NCBI GenBank assembly: GCA_900544195.1
Contig: UQUJ01000021.1
Coordinates: 1-40,803 of the forward strand
Origin: an uncultured Alistipes sp.
GTDB taxonomy: Bacteria > Bacteroidota > Bacteroidia > Bacteroidales > UBA932
Reading direction: 5' to 3'
DNA: 40,803 nt
Shown here: positions 32,541-40,260 of the stretch, in pieces
Layout of the letters: each line of letters begins with the position of its first letter
How positions within the stretch are numbered: the stretch's first letter is position 1
Program-made: the position numbers and the translations under genes
The notes under the pieces: generated by a model
Seen by the model: the letters and a program-made list of their open reading frames with translations, nothing else
Databases searched by the model: none
Told to the model about the DNA's origin: nothing

Positions 32541-32744
32541 TTATTCTTGCGGGAACGCTGTCTTGGCTGCAATAGTCTCCTTTGAGTCCGCCTGAATCTC
32601 AAACGGGATGCTTCGACTGCGGACAACCGAGCGCGCGAAGATATTGAATGCTGTGTTGGCACTCATCCCAAAATCCTGACAAAGGGCATCGAACTGCCTT
32701 TTTATATCGGCATCCATCCTGATAGTAACCGCTGCTTGTCCCAT
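32541..32744 (-). CDS. RelB/DinJ-family antitoxin, short and without a toxin gene
   Basis: 67 residues: the N-terminal ribbon-helix-helix of RelB/DinJ (AAVTIRMDADIKRQFDALCQDFGMSANTAFNIFARSVVRSRSIPFEI). DinJ-type antitoxins usually have about 85-95 residues; here the toxin-binding tail ends early (...ETIAAKTAFPQE). The place of a YafQ/RelE toxin downstream is taken by the flavoprotein gene. It is an orphan or decayed antitoxin that may still bind DNA. TATATTTG on the minus strand at 32764-32771 is a -7 box 20 bp upstream. Confidence 0.85.
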   Translation of the reverse strand: MGQAAVTIRMDADIKRQFDALCQDFGMSANTAFNIFARSVVRSRSIPFEIQADSKETIAAKTAFPQE

Positions 32745-32763
32745 AATAAAAAGATTATTTATG

Positions 32764-32771
32764 CAAATATA
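32764..32771 (-). promoter_or_regulatory. -7 box (TATATTTG) of the RelB-like gene
   Basis: Matches TAnnTTTG on the minus strand, 20 bp upstream of the start. It directly abuts the structured repeat at 32774-32846. No TTTG at 19-21 bp, so only half of the promoter is supported. Confidence 0.5.
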
Positions 32772-32773
32772 TT

Positions 32774-32846
32774 CACACCTGGAATACCTACTTGCCGGCA
32801 GTCAAGCCGATGGTGTTTTAGGTGCGTATGGTTTTTCGCACCTGGA
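32774..32846 (-). repeat. Structured repeat related to the 137-bp tandem repeats at the window end
   Basis: Read on the minus strand: CCAGGTGCG, loop, CGCACCTAAAAC, CATC, a small hairpin CTTG/CAAG, then TTCCAGGTGTG. The unit at 40481-40553 has the same order: CCAGGTGTG, loop, CACACCTAAAAC, CATC, CCTG/CAGG hairpin, TTCCAGGTGCG. Paired positions change together in both hairpins (TG/CA versus CG/CG; CTTG/CAAG versus CCTG/CAGG). Confidence 0.65.
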
Positions 32847-32894
32847 AGAGCGGTCTCCGATTGTTTCTTATAGGACAGATAATGAACGGCAGAA

Positions 32895-32945
32895 GGCTTT
32901 TTCCTGTACCAAACGTCTGCCGTAACTTTGTTGGTATGCCAAACA
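32895..32945 (+). repeat. Degenerate copy of the 50-bp GTACC repeat
   Basis: CTGTACCAAACG (32904-32915) and TTGTTGGTATGCC (32928-32940) have the same spacing as CTGTACCAAACG and TTGGTTGGTACCCC in the tandem array at 40261-40410. Only one unit is present here. Confidence 0.55.
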
Positions 32946-32988
32946 ATTTCTTAGATGAATATATCAGTTATCTCCTGTTAACCTTTCT

Positions 32989-33017
32989 CCGTTTTCTGCG
33001 ACTATAACAGAAAACGG
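32989..33017. promoter_or_regulatory. Perfect 10-bp inverted repeat at the GLPGLI gene start
   Basis: CCGTTTTCTG (32989-32998), a 9-nt loop, CAGAAAACGG (33008-33017), ending 5 bp before the preferred start codon ATG 33023. It would occlude the initiation region as RNA, or could be a protein-binding site. Confidence 0.6.
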
Positions 33018-33022
33018 TGATA

Positions 33023-33844
33023 ATGATCGCAATGATTATTTCTGCAGTTGTTGCAGCGGTGCAGGGCATCGGCGGGCCGTCGGAGGAACGGACGGCGGAC
33101 ATTGAGTGCGTGTATGAGTACCGCACATCTGATGACAAGGGACGGGAGGATGTATATTCCACAATCCTTCAGGTCGGGAAGCGGTCGGCGAAGTTCGTTG
33201 ACTATTCCACGTTCCAGCTTGACTCGGCAAGAACGTCCGGTGCCTCGGAAGATCAGGTGGAGGCGTTCCGTCTGCGGGAGGAGAAGAAGGCGCAATATTT
33301 CGACTATGCTATCTTCCAGAACGAGCCGGCGGGGAATATGACGGTTTACGGGACGATAATTTCGGACAGATATTCATACACGGAAGATTCCAAGGCGATG
33401 AAATGGACTTTGGCGGATGACGAGAAAACTATCTGCGGCTACCAGTGTCACAAGGCCGAGTGTGAATATGGCGGAAGGAAGTGGACGGCGTGGTACAGCC
33501 AGGATATTCCCGTGTCGTATGGCCCGTGGAAATTGTGCGGGCTGCCGGGGTTGATTCTGGCGGCGGAAGATTCAGATGGAGCCAATAAGTTCGAGGCCAT
33601 CATCCTGCGCAACGGGGCATCGGCCATAACCTCGGTTTCCGACAAGAATATTACCACCACGACAAGAGAAAAGTTCGTGAAAGCGAAGAATATGTTCGAG
33701 TCCGACCCGATGGGGAACCTGCCTCCGGAATCAATCAGCGAGATGTCCATCCATAAATATGACGACGGCAGCAGATCTATTCACATCAACGGTGTCCAGC
33801 TGCGCCTGCGTACCAACGGGTATGTTCCGCTTGAACTGAAATAG
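33023..33844 (+). CDS. GLPGLI family exported protein
   Basis: 273 residues from ATG 33023 (a GTG at 33017 lies in the hairpin arm and is less likely). A short hydrophobic start (IAMIISAVVAAVQGIG) precedes the mature chain. The family signature is explicit: KLCGLPGLILAAEDSDG. Also typical are CGYQCHKAECEYGGRKWTAWYSQDIPVSYGPWKLCG and the DVYSTILQVG start. GLPGLI proteins are found in Bacteroidota and are often next to TonB-dependent receptors with carboxypeptidase-like domains, as here with a gap of 23 bp. The role is unknown; an envelope or metal/peptide-uptake accessory is often guessed. Confidence 0.9.
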   Translation: MIAMIISAVVAAVQGIGGPSEERTADIECVYEYRTSDDKGREDVYSTILQVGKRSAKFVDYSTFQLDSARTSGASEDQVEAFRLREEKKAQYFDYAIFQNEPAGNMTVYGTIISDRYSYTEDSKAMKWTLADDEKTICGYQCHKAECEYGGRKWTAWYSQDIPVSYGPWKLCGLPGLILAAEDSDGANKFEAIILRNGASAITSVSDKNITTTTREKFVKAKNMFESDPMGNLPPESISEMSIHKYDDGSRSIHINGVQLRLRTNGYVPLELK

Positions 33845-33867
33845 CGACTGCCATTGAATGTCTGAAT

Positions 33868-36423
33868 ATGAGACGCATAGTCACTTGTGTCATATTCATC
33901 CTCGTCTCTGTGATGGCCTTGGCGCAGCAGGATGCGATAAAAGGTTGCGTGAAGGACTCAGACGGGAATCCCGTGCCCGGCGCGATAATAAAGGCGACAT
34001 CCTCCTCGACGATTCTTGGCTACACGACATCGGACGACAAAGGCGGGTATTCGCTTTCCGTTGAGAGGAAAGGAGATGTCGTCGTTTCCGTGGATTGCCT
34101 TGGCTATGAATCGTCTTCCGTGATCTTACACAAAGACACGTCCGGGACGTGCGACTTCTCCTTGAAAGAGAAGAGGATAGGCCTTAAGGAGGCCGTTGTC
34201 AGGGCTCCGGCGATCCGGCAGCTCGGCGACACTCTTTCCTATGCCGTCTCTGCTTACACCACACGGTCGGACTACACCCTGAAGGATGCCCTGAAAAGGC
34301 TTCCGGGAATCGATGTCGAGGAGTCCGGACGGATAAAGTACCTCGGCAAGGACATATCCGGATTTTACATCGAGGAAATGAACCTGCTTGGCGGCAAGTA
34401 CAACATCGCCACTTCTGGAATCCCGGCTGCGTATGTGGACTACGTCCAGGTTCTGAGCAACCACAAGGAGGCGGCCATTGACAGGAACACCTTCTCCGAT
34501 GACGTGGCGATCAATGTAAAGCTCAATGACAAGGCCAAGATAAAGCCGGTCGGCTCATACGAGGCCTCCGCCGGTTATGGAGACCGTTGGCTGTATTCAG
34601 CCAAGGGCTCGGCGATGCTGTTCCGCGCGAAGACACAGGTGATAGCGTCGTTGGATGTCGGGAACATCAAAGGGTTCGCCTTGGATGAAGGCACGGACTT
34701 CCTTAAATCGGAGAGTGACGTGACCGCCGTCAAAAGACTGGCCGGAGGCTTGTCTGCATCGCACCCTCCAATGAAAGCCGACAGGTACATCAGCCCGTCA
34801 GATATGGCCGTGACAGTCAATGCGATCCATAAGGTCGGCAAATACTCGACGATCAAAGGCAACGCAGGTTACAGTTCGGCGAGGAGTGACTATTCATATT
34901 CATTCAAAGGGCAATATTATGATGAGGGCAACGAGATTGTGATGTCGCAGACTACCTCTCCGAGAACGAAGACGCAGCGCCCTTGGCTTTCCCTTGAGTA
35001 CCAGAAGAACTCCGACAAATGCTTCATCAGAGAGAAGTTGCACGGGAATATGGATTTTACCCGCTCCGCCGTGCCGGTTGAACTTAACGGCGAGATGTCA
35101 TCCCAGTCCCAATCCCTCAACAGTATGGATTTCGGAAGCGACTTCAGTGCCAGATGGCGTAAGGACAAGCTGCTGTGGAGCGTATCTTCCGATATGGCAT
35201 ATTCCGCTTCACCGTCATATTCATTGAATATATCGTCAGGTGATGGCGGCATATTGCAGTCGGTTTCAGGTGAGGTGTTTTCTTCGGAGAACACAGTCTC
35301 CGCAGTGTGGAAAAAGCGCCATAACAGGATATATATACCATTGATATTCAATACTCAAACTGACTGGCTGAAAACGGACAGAACTGGCGATGGCTTGACG
35401 AACGAGGACAACGATTTGCACGTGACCAAGGCGGCGCTATCCTTCTCCCCTCAGTACGAGTACAGTCTGCGGGATTTTGTGCTGCGCGCGGAAGTGCCGG
35501 TCCGTGGCGACGCGATCTGGCGAGGAGGTGATATGACTGAATATTTTTCCGTATGTCCTGAGCTGTATCTCAACTGGCGGCTCTCCGCACGTTCCACTGT
35601 CAGGACTGAAGTGTCATATTCCAGAAACATCGGTGATGTCCTGGATTTCCTGACACGACCGGTTCAAATCGACAGAACTACTTTGCGGATGGTACCGGGG
35701 ATGGCCTCGGACAGCAAATATCTGACAGCCAACGCTCATTACGATTTCAAGATTCCTTTGAGCCAATGGTTTGTCAATGCCGACCTTGCCTATGTCAGGA
35801 ACTGGAGGAACCTGCTTCCGTCCGTCACGGTGAGCGGCGGCAGCATATTGAATGACCGCGCGCTTGTCCCCAATGTGTCGGACAATATAATCGCTCAGAT
35901 CGGTGTGACCAAACAGATCGCGCCGATCAGGACCAAGGTGTCCCTGAACGGATCATATCTGCACAATGAGGGCCGGACAATGCAGAACGGGCAGGTGATG
36001 GATTTTACAGGAAACAGTCTGGTAATTTCGCCGTCAGTATCCTCACATCCTGTAGGTTGGCTGGAACTTAATTATTCCGGCGACTTCAGCCGTACATCGT
36101 CAAGATACGAGGGCGTGGCAAAAAGCTATGACTCAAGAAGTCACGAGATGTCCATCCGTGTGTCTCCGGCGCAATCCCTGATTCTCAGCGCGGCGACCGA
36201 GATCACCAGAAAACAACTCACGGACGATGTGTTCAAGACGATGACGCTGCTCGATTTCGGCCTTGTCTGGAAGCACAAGGCCTGGAAGTTGTCCCTCGAC
36301 CTGCGCAACGCCCTAGACCAACGGAGTTACAGCTACACCCTCTACGACTCAATCAACACTTTCACCTACGAATGTGCCCTGCGCGGCCGCGAGGTCGTCT
36401 TCGCTGCGGTTTTGACTATATGA
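33868..36423 (+). CDS. TonB-dependent receptor-like outer-membrane protein with CarboxypepD-reg domain
   Basis: 851 residues with a signal peptide (MRRIVTCVIFILVSVMALAQ). The carboxypeptidase-regulatory-like domain is at about 22-105 (IKGCVKDSDGNPVPGAIIKATSSSTILGYTTSDDKGGYSLSV). A plug-like domain follows (about 110-215, LKDALKRLPGIDVEESGRIKYLGKDISGFYIEEM), then a long beta-barrel region of alternating strands. It resembles the outer-membrane receptors that accompany GLPGLI proteins. No SusD partner is present, so glycan uptake by the Sus type is unlikely. The stop overlaps the possible upstream start of the LRR gene (ATGA at 36420-36423). Confidence 0.9.
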   Translation: MRRIVTCVIFILVSVMALAQQDAIKGCVKDSDGNPVPGAIIKATSSSTILGYTTSDDKGGYSLSVERKGDVVVSVDCLGYESSSVILHKDTSGTCDFSLKEKRIGLKEAVVRAPAIRQLGDTLSYAVSAYTTRSDYTLKDALKRLPGIDVEESGRIKYLGKDISGFYIEEMNLLGGKYNIATSGIPAAYVDYVQVLSNHKEAAIDRNTFSDDVAINVKLNDKAKIKPVGSYEASAGYGDRWLYSAKGSAMLFRAKTQVIASLDVGNIKGFALDEGTDFLKSESDVTAVKRLAGGLSASHPPMKADRYISPSDMAVTVNAIHKVGKYSTIKGNAGYSSARSDYSYSFKGQYYDEGNEIVMSQTTSPRTKTQRPWLSLEYQKNSDKCFIREKLHGNMDFTRSAVPVELNGEMSSQSQSLNSMDFGSDFSARWRKDKLLWSVSSDMAYSASPSYSLNISSGDGGILQSVSGEVFSSENTVSAVWKKRHNRIYIPLIFNTQTDWLKTDRTGDGLTNEDNDLHVTKAALSFSPQYEYSLRDFVLRAEVPVRGDAIWRGGDMTEYFSVCPELYLNWRLSARSTVRTEVSYSRNIGDVLDFLTRPVQIDRTTLRMVPGMASDSKYLTANAHYDFKIPLSQWFVNADLAYVRNWRNLLPSVTVSGGSILNDRALVPNVSDNIIAQIGVTKQIAPIRTKVSLNGSYLHNEGRTMQNGQVMDFTGNSLVISPSVSSHPVGWLELNYSGDFSRTSSRYEGVAKSYDSRSHEMSIRVSPAQSLILSAATEITRKQLTDDVFKTMTLLDFGLVWKHKAWKLSLDLRNALDQRSYSYTLYDSINTFTYECALRGREVVFAAVLTI

Positions 36424-36440
36424 TATGTTATAAATTACTT

Positions 36441-37205
36441 ATGAATATGTTACGTGCGATTATCATTTCGTTGGCCCTGATGCTGCCCGCAATAATGACG
36501 GCCAAGGAGAGCTATGTCATTCAAGACAGCCCGGACGGACCTTGCCTTGTGAAATGGATTGGAAAAGAATCCGTTGTTGATTTCAACCGTTCTCCGGCGC
36601 TGCGCTCGGTAAAGGTGATCGGAGAGATGGCCTTTGAAATGAACAACCATATTCGCAAGGTCTTATTGCCGGAAGGTCTGACCATAATCCGCAAGCGGGC
36701 GTTCAACACCTGCGAGAATCTGGTTACAGTGGAGATGCCGTCGTCTGTAAAGGAAATCGGGAACAGTGCTTTCAATATGGATAGGAAACTTGAATTGAAA
36801 GCGTTGCCCGACAGCCTCGTATCTATAGGAGAGTGGGCTTTCTGGGATTGCACTAAAGTGGCGATTTCTGTGATCCCGGAGTCGGTACAAGTCATAGGAC
36901 GGCTGGCTTTTACCTGTTGTGAGGGCATCAGGACACTGACGTTTCTTAATAGGATGAGAGTCATCAATGACAGGACGTTTTCTGGCTGCAAGAATATTGA
37001 AAAGATCGAGTTCCCCGACGGTCTGGAGGAAATTTCTGATTTTGCGTTCGCGCGTTGCGTAAACCTCACGGAACTTCAATTTCCAGCATCATTGAGAAAA
37101 ATAGGTTACAGGTCATTCGCGAACTGCTCCTCTTTGGGAAAGGTGATTTTCAAGTCCACACCAACAATTGACGACACCGCTTTTGACAATTGCGAAAAAC
37201 TTTAG
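36441..37205 (+). CDS. Leucine-rich-repeat protein of BspA type (LRR_5)
   Basis: 254 residues from ATG 36441, with a signal peptide (LRAIIISLALMLPAIMTA). It carries about seven LRR_5 repeats of the form LPxGLxxIxxxAFxxCxxL, for example LPEGLTIIRKRAFNTCENLVTVEMPSSVKEIGNSAF and FPDGLEEISDFAFARCVNLTELQFPASLRKIGYRSFANC. Such proteins are exported and often surface-associated. It ends without a visible sorting domain. A start at 36420 overlapping the receptor stop (ATGA) would add seven residues ahead of the signal peptide and is the alternative. It probably belongs to the same transcript as the receptor. Confidence 0.88.
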   Translation: MNMLRAIIISLALMLPAIMTAKESYVIQDSPDGPCLVKWIGKESVVDFNRSPALRSVKVIGEMAFEMNNHIRKVLLPEGLTIIRKRAFNTCENLVTVEMPSSVKEIGNSAFNMDRKLELKALPDSLVSIGEWAFWDCTKVAISVIPESVQVIGRLAFTCCEGIRTLTFLNRMRVINDRTFSGCKNIEKIEFPDGLEEISDFAFARCVNLTELQFPASLRKIGYRSFANCSSLGKVIFKSTPTIDDTAFDNCEKL

Positions 37206-37279
37206 CGGAATCTTGTTAACTTTCGTCCTGATTTTGCGACTTGCAGATGAAGGCGGTCTGAAAGCCGCTTTGAAGGAAT

Positions 37280-37777
37280 ATGACAGAACAGGAATTCGGA
37301 AATATCGCACGGGAGCATAACGGCAGGCTGAAAGCGCTGGCAAGGCGTTTCAGCCGGGCGGCCGATACGGCCATCGACGAAGAGGACATTGTTCAGGAGG
37401 TGCTGATCGCTTTCTGGAACCTCTCCGAGAAAGGCTACCCGGTGCGGAACGCCGAAGCGCTTCTGGTCAAGATAACGAAGAATATCTGCGTCTCGCATTA
37501 CCGGAAACGGCGCCTTGAGACTGAATCGATTGCGGGCGATGTCTTTCCGGGCGGAACATCCGCCGCCGTCGAAGTCGAGCGGGAGGACGCGGCCAGACTT
37601 AGAAAAGAATTCTACGGCAGTTTGACCCCGTCTGAACGGGAATATATGCGGATGAAGGAGGCCGGGAACTGTACTTTGGACGAAATGTCCGCAAGCACCG
37701 GCAAGGACAAGTCCGTGATAAAGGCCTTGCTCTCAAAGGCTAGGCGCAAGATGAAGGAAATATTAAAGGAGCAATGA
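37280..37777 (+). CDS. ECF-type RNA polymerase sigma factor
   Basis: 165 residues. Region 2 is at about 15-85 with DEEDIVQEVLIAFWNLSE (about 33-50), and region 4 at about 110-160 (LTPSEREYMRMKEAGNCTLDEMSASTGKDKSVIKALLSKARRKMKEIL). The stop (37775-37777) overlaps the next gene's start by 4 nt (ATGA), the classic arrangement of a sigma factor with its anti-sigma factor. A leader of 74 bp follows the LRR gene; no clear promoter was found there. Target genes are unknown, although the flanking envelope genes are natural candidates. Confidence 0.93.
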   Translation: MTEQEFGNIAREHNGRLKALARRFSRAADTAIDEEDIVQEVLIAFWNLSEKGYPVRNAEALLVKITKNICVSHYRKRRLETESIAGDVFPGGTSAAVEVEREDAARLRKEFYGSLTPSEREYMRMKEAGNCTLDEMSASTGKDKSVIKALLSKARRKMKEILKEQ

Positions 37778-38169
37778 ATATGATACAGGATAACAGAACA
37801 TTGGCGGAACTTAAGAACGCTTACCTTTCCGACGCCTCCGCGGCCGAGTTCGACAGAATCGTGCGTAAGTCGGAATCCCGCAGGCGCAGACCGATAGTCT
37901 GGGGGACAATGCTGGCGGCAGCGGCCTCATTGGCATTGATCCTCACATTGAACCTCCGCGACAGCAAGTGCGGGTTCGACGGAATCGAGATAGCGGAAGG
38001 AATCCAGCAGATAATGAACCTCAACACTGACAACGTCAGGTCGGTCACCGCAACTCCCGAAGGTAACCGTGTCATTCTCACAGCATTGATGAAAGACGGA
38101 AGCGAGTGTTCTTACGTGATGCGCAGGGAAGACGGCGCCAGTGCGGTCTCTATCACGGCGATGAAATAA
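37774..38169 (+). CDS. Small single-pass membrane protein, putative anti-sigma factor
   Basis: 131 residues: a charged N-terminal part (about 1-48, MNMIQDNRTLAELKNAYLSD and ASAAEFDRIVRKSESRRRR), one transmembrane helix (about 49-68, VWGTMLAAAASLALILTLNL) and a 60-residue extracytoplasmic part (IQQIMNLNTDNVRSVTATPEGNRVILTALMKDGS). Gene order and the overlap with the ECF sigma gene suggest an anti-sigma role. I see no FecR or zinc anti-sigma motif, so this is inference. Its stop codon (TAA within AAATAAGTTG) lies in the left arm of a fold-back element. Confidence 0.75.
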   Translation: MNMIQDNRTLAELKNAYLSDASAAEFDRIVRKSESRRRRPIVWGTMLAAAASLALILTLNLRDSKCGFDGIEIAEGIQQIMNLNTDNVRSVTATPEGNRVILTALMKDGSECSYVMRREDGASAVSITAMK

Positions 38170-38287
38170 GTTGCTCTGCCAATGGGCTATATTTCTTTTC
38201 TCATCAGTCATGTGCCACCGGCACACTCCTTCTTCCAAAAGAAATCTATCCTCATAAATCTGACACAAAATTTAGTTCAACTTATTT
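38164..38287. repeat. Fold-back element, family A, divergent copy 3 (124 nt)
   Basis: The central 42 nt (TCTTTTCTCATCAGTC through CTCCTTCTTC) are identical to copies 1 and 2. The stem beside it differs but still pairs: ATTTCTTTT with AAAAGAAAT here, versus TAGATCT with AGATCTA in the other copies. AAATAAGTTG (38164-38173) pairs with CAACTTATTT (38278-38287). The left arm is shortened. The element overlaps the stop of the preceding gene and ends 28 bp before the next start. Confidence 0.75.
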
Positions 38288-38315
38288 TTTAACGCTTACT
38301 AAAAATCAATAAACC

Positions 38316-38837
38316 ATGTTAGGAATATTTTTGAGTGCGATATGCGCGTTGAATATCAATGCCTCCGCGATGACGGCAAGTGTGGACACGCTTGACAGGT
38401 ATATTATCAACAATCAGGCAGTTGGCAGGTTTGACGGCAGCCAGCTTGTCGGCAAGACGATAAGTTATTACAAAATCGTTCTCACCAAAGGCAATTCTGA
38501 GAGCGAGATTGTAAGACTGCACGTAATCCGTACCGATGGCCGGAAAGCGAAAGTGATTGAGGTCAAGTCATCCGCCGACGGTGAAGAAGGGGGCGTTGGA
38601 AACGTTGAGACAGTCGTCACTATCGATGGTAAGACTTACACCAATGCGAATTCCACGATAATCTCGTCTAAGGCTGCGATTTATATCATCAACGGCAAGA
38701 AATGCGACAAGGAGGCCCTGACCAAAATCAAGCCAGAATCCATCGCCTCGATGACCGTCTATAAGCCCGGCTGCAAGGAAGCCGTGGAACTTTCCGGCAG
38801 GAAAGATGTCGCGGTCATCAAGGTCGTGACTAAATGA
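38316..38837 (+). CDS. Exported protein with a TonB plug-like C-terminal segment
   Basis: 173 residues. A short signal-like N-terminus (MLGIFLSAICALNINASA) is followed by an unassigned region (about 25-120). The C-terminal 60 residues (TYTNANSTIISSKAAIYIINGKKCDKEALTKIKPESIASMTVYKPGCKEAVELSGRKDVAVIKVVTK) look like the plug start of a TonB-dependent receptor (YIIDGK...L.P.DI..I.VLK...) but without a barrel. Such plug-only modules occur in Bacteroidota M56/BlaR-type sensor proteins. There is no receptor partner here. It follows the sigma and anti-sigma genes and is 4 nt or less from the next frame. Confidence 0.75.
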   Translation: MLGIFLSAICALNINASAMTASVDTLDRYIINNQAVGRFDGSQLVGKTISYYKIVLTKGNSESEIVRLHVIRTDGRKAKVIEVKSSADGEEGGVGNVETVVTIDGKTYTNANSTIISSKAAIYIINGKKCDKEALTKIKPESIASMTVYKPGCKEAVELSGRKDVAVIKVVTK

Positions 38838-38878
38838 GCATAAAGGCTCGGTTGTTCTTGGGTTATATTCATAAAGAA

Positions 38879-40150
38879 ATGAAAAAGGTTTGTATTGCGG
38901 TGCTTCTTTTGTTCGGCGCCGTTTGCTTGAATGCGCAGTCGTTGACTGATTGCGAGAATGTTGTCAAAGAGACGGTTAATGCCGTAAACAGTTATTCTTC
39001 GGAGGCTCTTCGGCCATACTTGGCCTCGGATTTTGAGTGCTCCGGTCAGAAAGGCGATGTCGCCAGTCTTGTGCTGAATGCCATCTTCGGGAAGTTGGAA
39101 CAGTCGAATGACAGCATCGCTGAATATAAAAAGGTGTCCGAGCGTCATGGCGGCAATACGCTGACGCTGGTATATTCGTTCACATATTCAAAACTTGGTG
39201 AAAGGACCACGACTTTTGTATTCAACGACGAGAATAAGATCAAAAGTCTTGAGTTGCTGAAGGCGACGGTCAAGCAGGCTGACAAGGGGTTCAAGTTTGA
39301 GAAACCTCAAGCCAAGGTAATCACAATTCCGATAACATTGACAAAGAACAATATGATTGTCACTCAGGCTGCAATCAATGGAGAGAAACATAATTTCATC
39401 ATTGACAGCGGCTGCCCTATACTTTATCTGAACAGCAAGTATTTCAGAGGAAATGATGACGAAGAGGGAGCGCGCATGAGTTCATCTGAGGACGTCAATG
39501 GAAAAATTAGCGGCGGTCAGGATGTCATTACAGTTGATTCCTTTGATTTCAATGGAATACGTGGGAATGGGATGAAGGTTATGACTTCTGACCTGTCTCA
39601 TCTGGAAAACGGCACAGAGGTTTACGGCCTAATCGGATATGACGTTTACAAGGACTATGACCTGCTGTTCGACTATAAGCATAAGACCTTGACTCTCATT
39701 GATCCTGATTATACGGAGACCATTTTGAAAGAGCATAAGTATGAATATGAGGAGGTGCCTTTTGAAATGAGCAAGGCTATGCGTCATATTCCGCTCATCA
39801 ATGCTCGGATAGATACGGTCAGCCTCGCATTGGGAATTGACTGCGGAGCCGGAAATAATCTTATTGACTCCAAGCGATGGGATGAGTTCGAGAGTATGCT
39901 GAGGAGAGTGAAGACGACAAAGCTGAAAGGCATCAGCAATGACGAGGGTGCGGAGGTCCACGTCGGAAAATTAAAGAGTCTCAAGATTGGTGGCAAAACC
40001 TTCCGGCACACTCAAACCGTGTTCAATAACATCAGCCATTTCAACAGGAACAAGGACGAAAGAATCGACGGCCTCATCGGTTACGAAGTCCTGTCAAGAC
40101 AGAAGACGATTCTGTCCTACAAGAACAAGAAGCTGTTTTTCATAAAGTAA
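38879..40150 (+). CDS. Exported retropepsin-like aspartic protease with an NTF2-like N-terminal domain
   Basis: 423 residues from ATG 38879 (signal peptide KVCIAVLLLFGAVCLNAQ). The N-terminal region (about 20-130) resembles DUF3887/NTF2-like modules. The protease part (about 145-423) has two halves: the first with Asp176 in IIDSGCP and GLIGYD (250-255), the second with Asp321 in GIDCGAG and GLIGYE (about 410). The second motif is DCGA where DTGA/DSGA is usual, so Asp321 is retained but the following Thr/Ser is Cys. The duplicated fold suggests a pepsin-like single chain. A longer start at 38834 overlaps the previous stop (ATGA) but would precede the signal peptide. Confidence 0.85.
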   Translation: MKKVCIAVLLLFGAVCLNAQSLTDCENVVKETVNAVNSYSSEALRPYLASDFECSGQKGDVASLVLNAIFGKLEQSNDSIAEYKKVSERHGGNTLTLVYSFTYSKLGERTTTFVFNDENKIKSLELLKATVKQADKGFKFEKPQAKVITIPITLTKNNMIVTQAAINGEKHNFIIDSGCPILYLNSKYFRGNDDEEGARMSSSEDVNGKISGGQDVITVDSFDFNGIRGNGMKVMTSDLSHLENGTEVYGLIGYDVYKDYDLLFDYKHKTLTLIDPDYTETILKEHKYEYEEVPFEMSKAMRHIPLINARIDTVSLALGIDCGAGNNLIDSKRWDEFESMLRRVKTTKLKGISNDEGAEVHVGKLKSLKIGGKTFRHTQTVFNNISHFNRNKDERIDGLIGYEVLSRQKTILSYKNKKLFFIK

Positions 40151-40260
40151 CACAGGAGAGACATTGCTGAAACTGACAGGCTGGGGATGAGTAAGGTATG
40201 CCAGTTTAATCATTGTACTCTTGAGGCGGCTTTTCTGTACCAACTATTGTCCCACCCTCC

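Larger units (their letters stand above)
32745..33016. other. Intergenic stretch of repeats and a hairpin before the GLPGLI gene
   Basis: No gene is supported; a small open frame at 32822 lies inside the repeats. From left to right it holds the RelB -7 box, the AGGTG-type structured repeat, the GTACC-type repeat, and an inverted repeat with 10-bp arms at 32989-33017. Confidence 0.6.

Noticed and set aside
37206..37279. Promoter of the ECF sigma gene
   Set aside because: TTAACTTTCG and GATTTTGCG resemble the -7 box, but neither has a TTTG at the right distance, so no promoter is claimed.
37927..38268. Open frame across copy 3 of the fold-back (minus strand, start near 38268, with a Shine-Dalgarno-like GAAGGAG before ATGACTGATGAG)
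   Set aside because: The reading frame runs through the anti-sigma gene on the other strand, and copies 1 and 2 do not keep a common long frame. The GAAGGAG-ATG arrangement is part of the apex structure.
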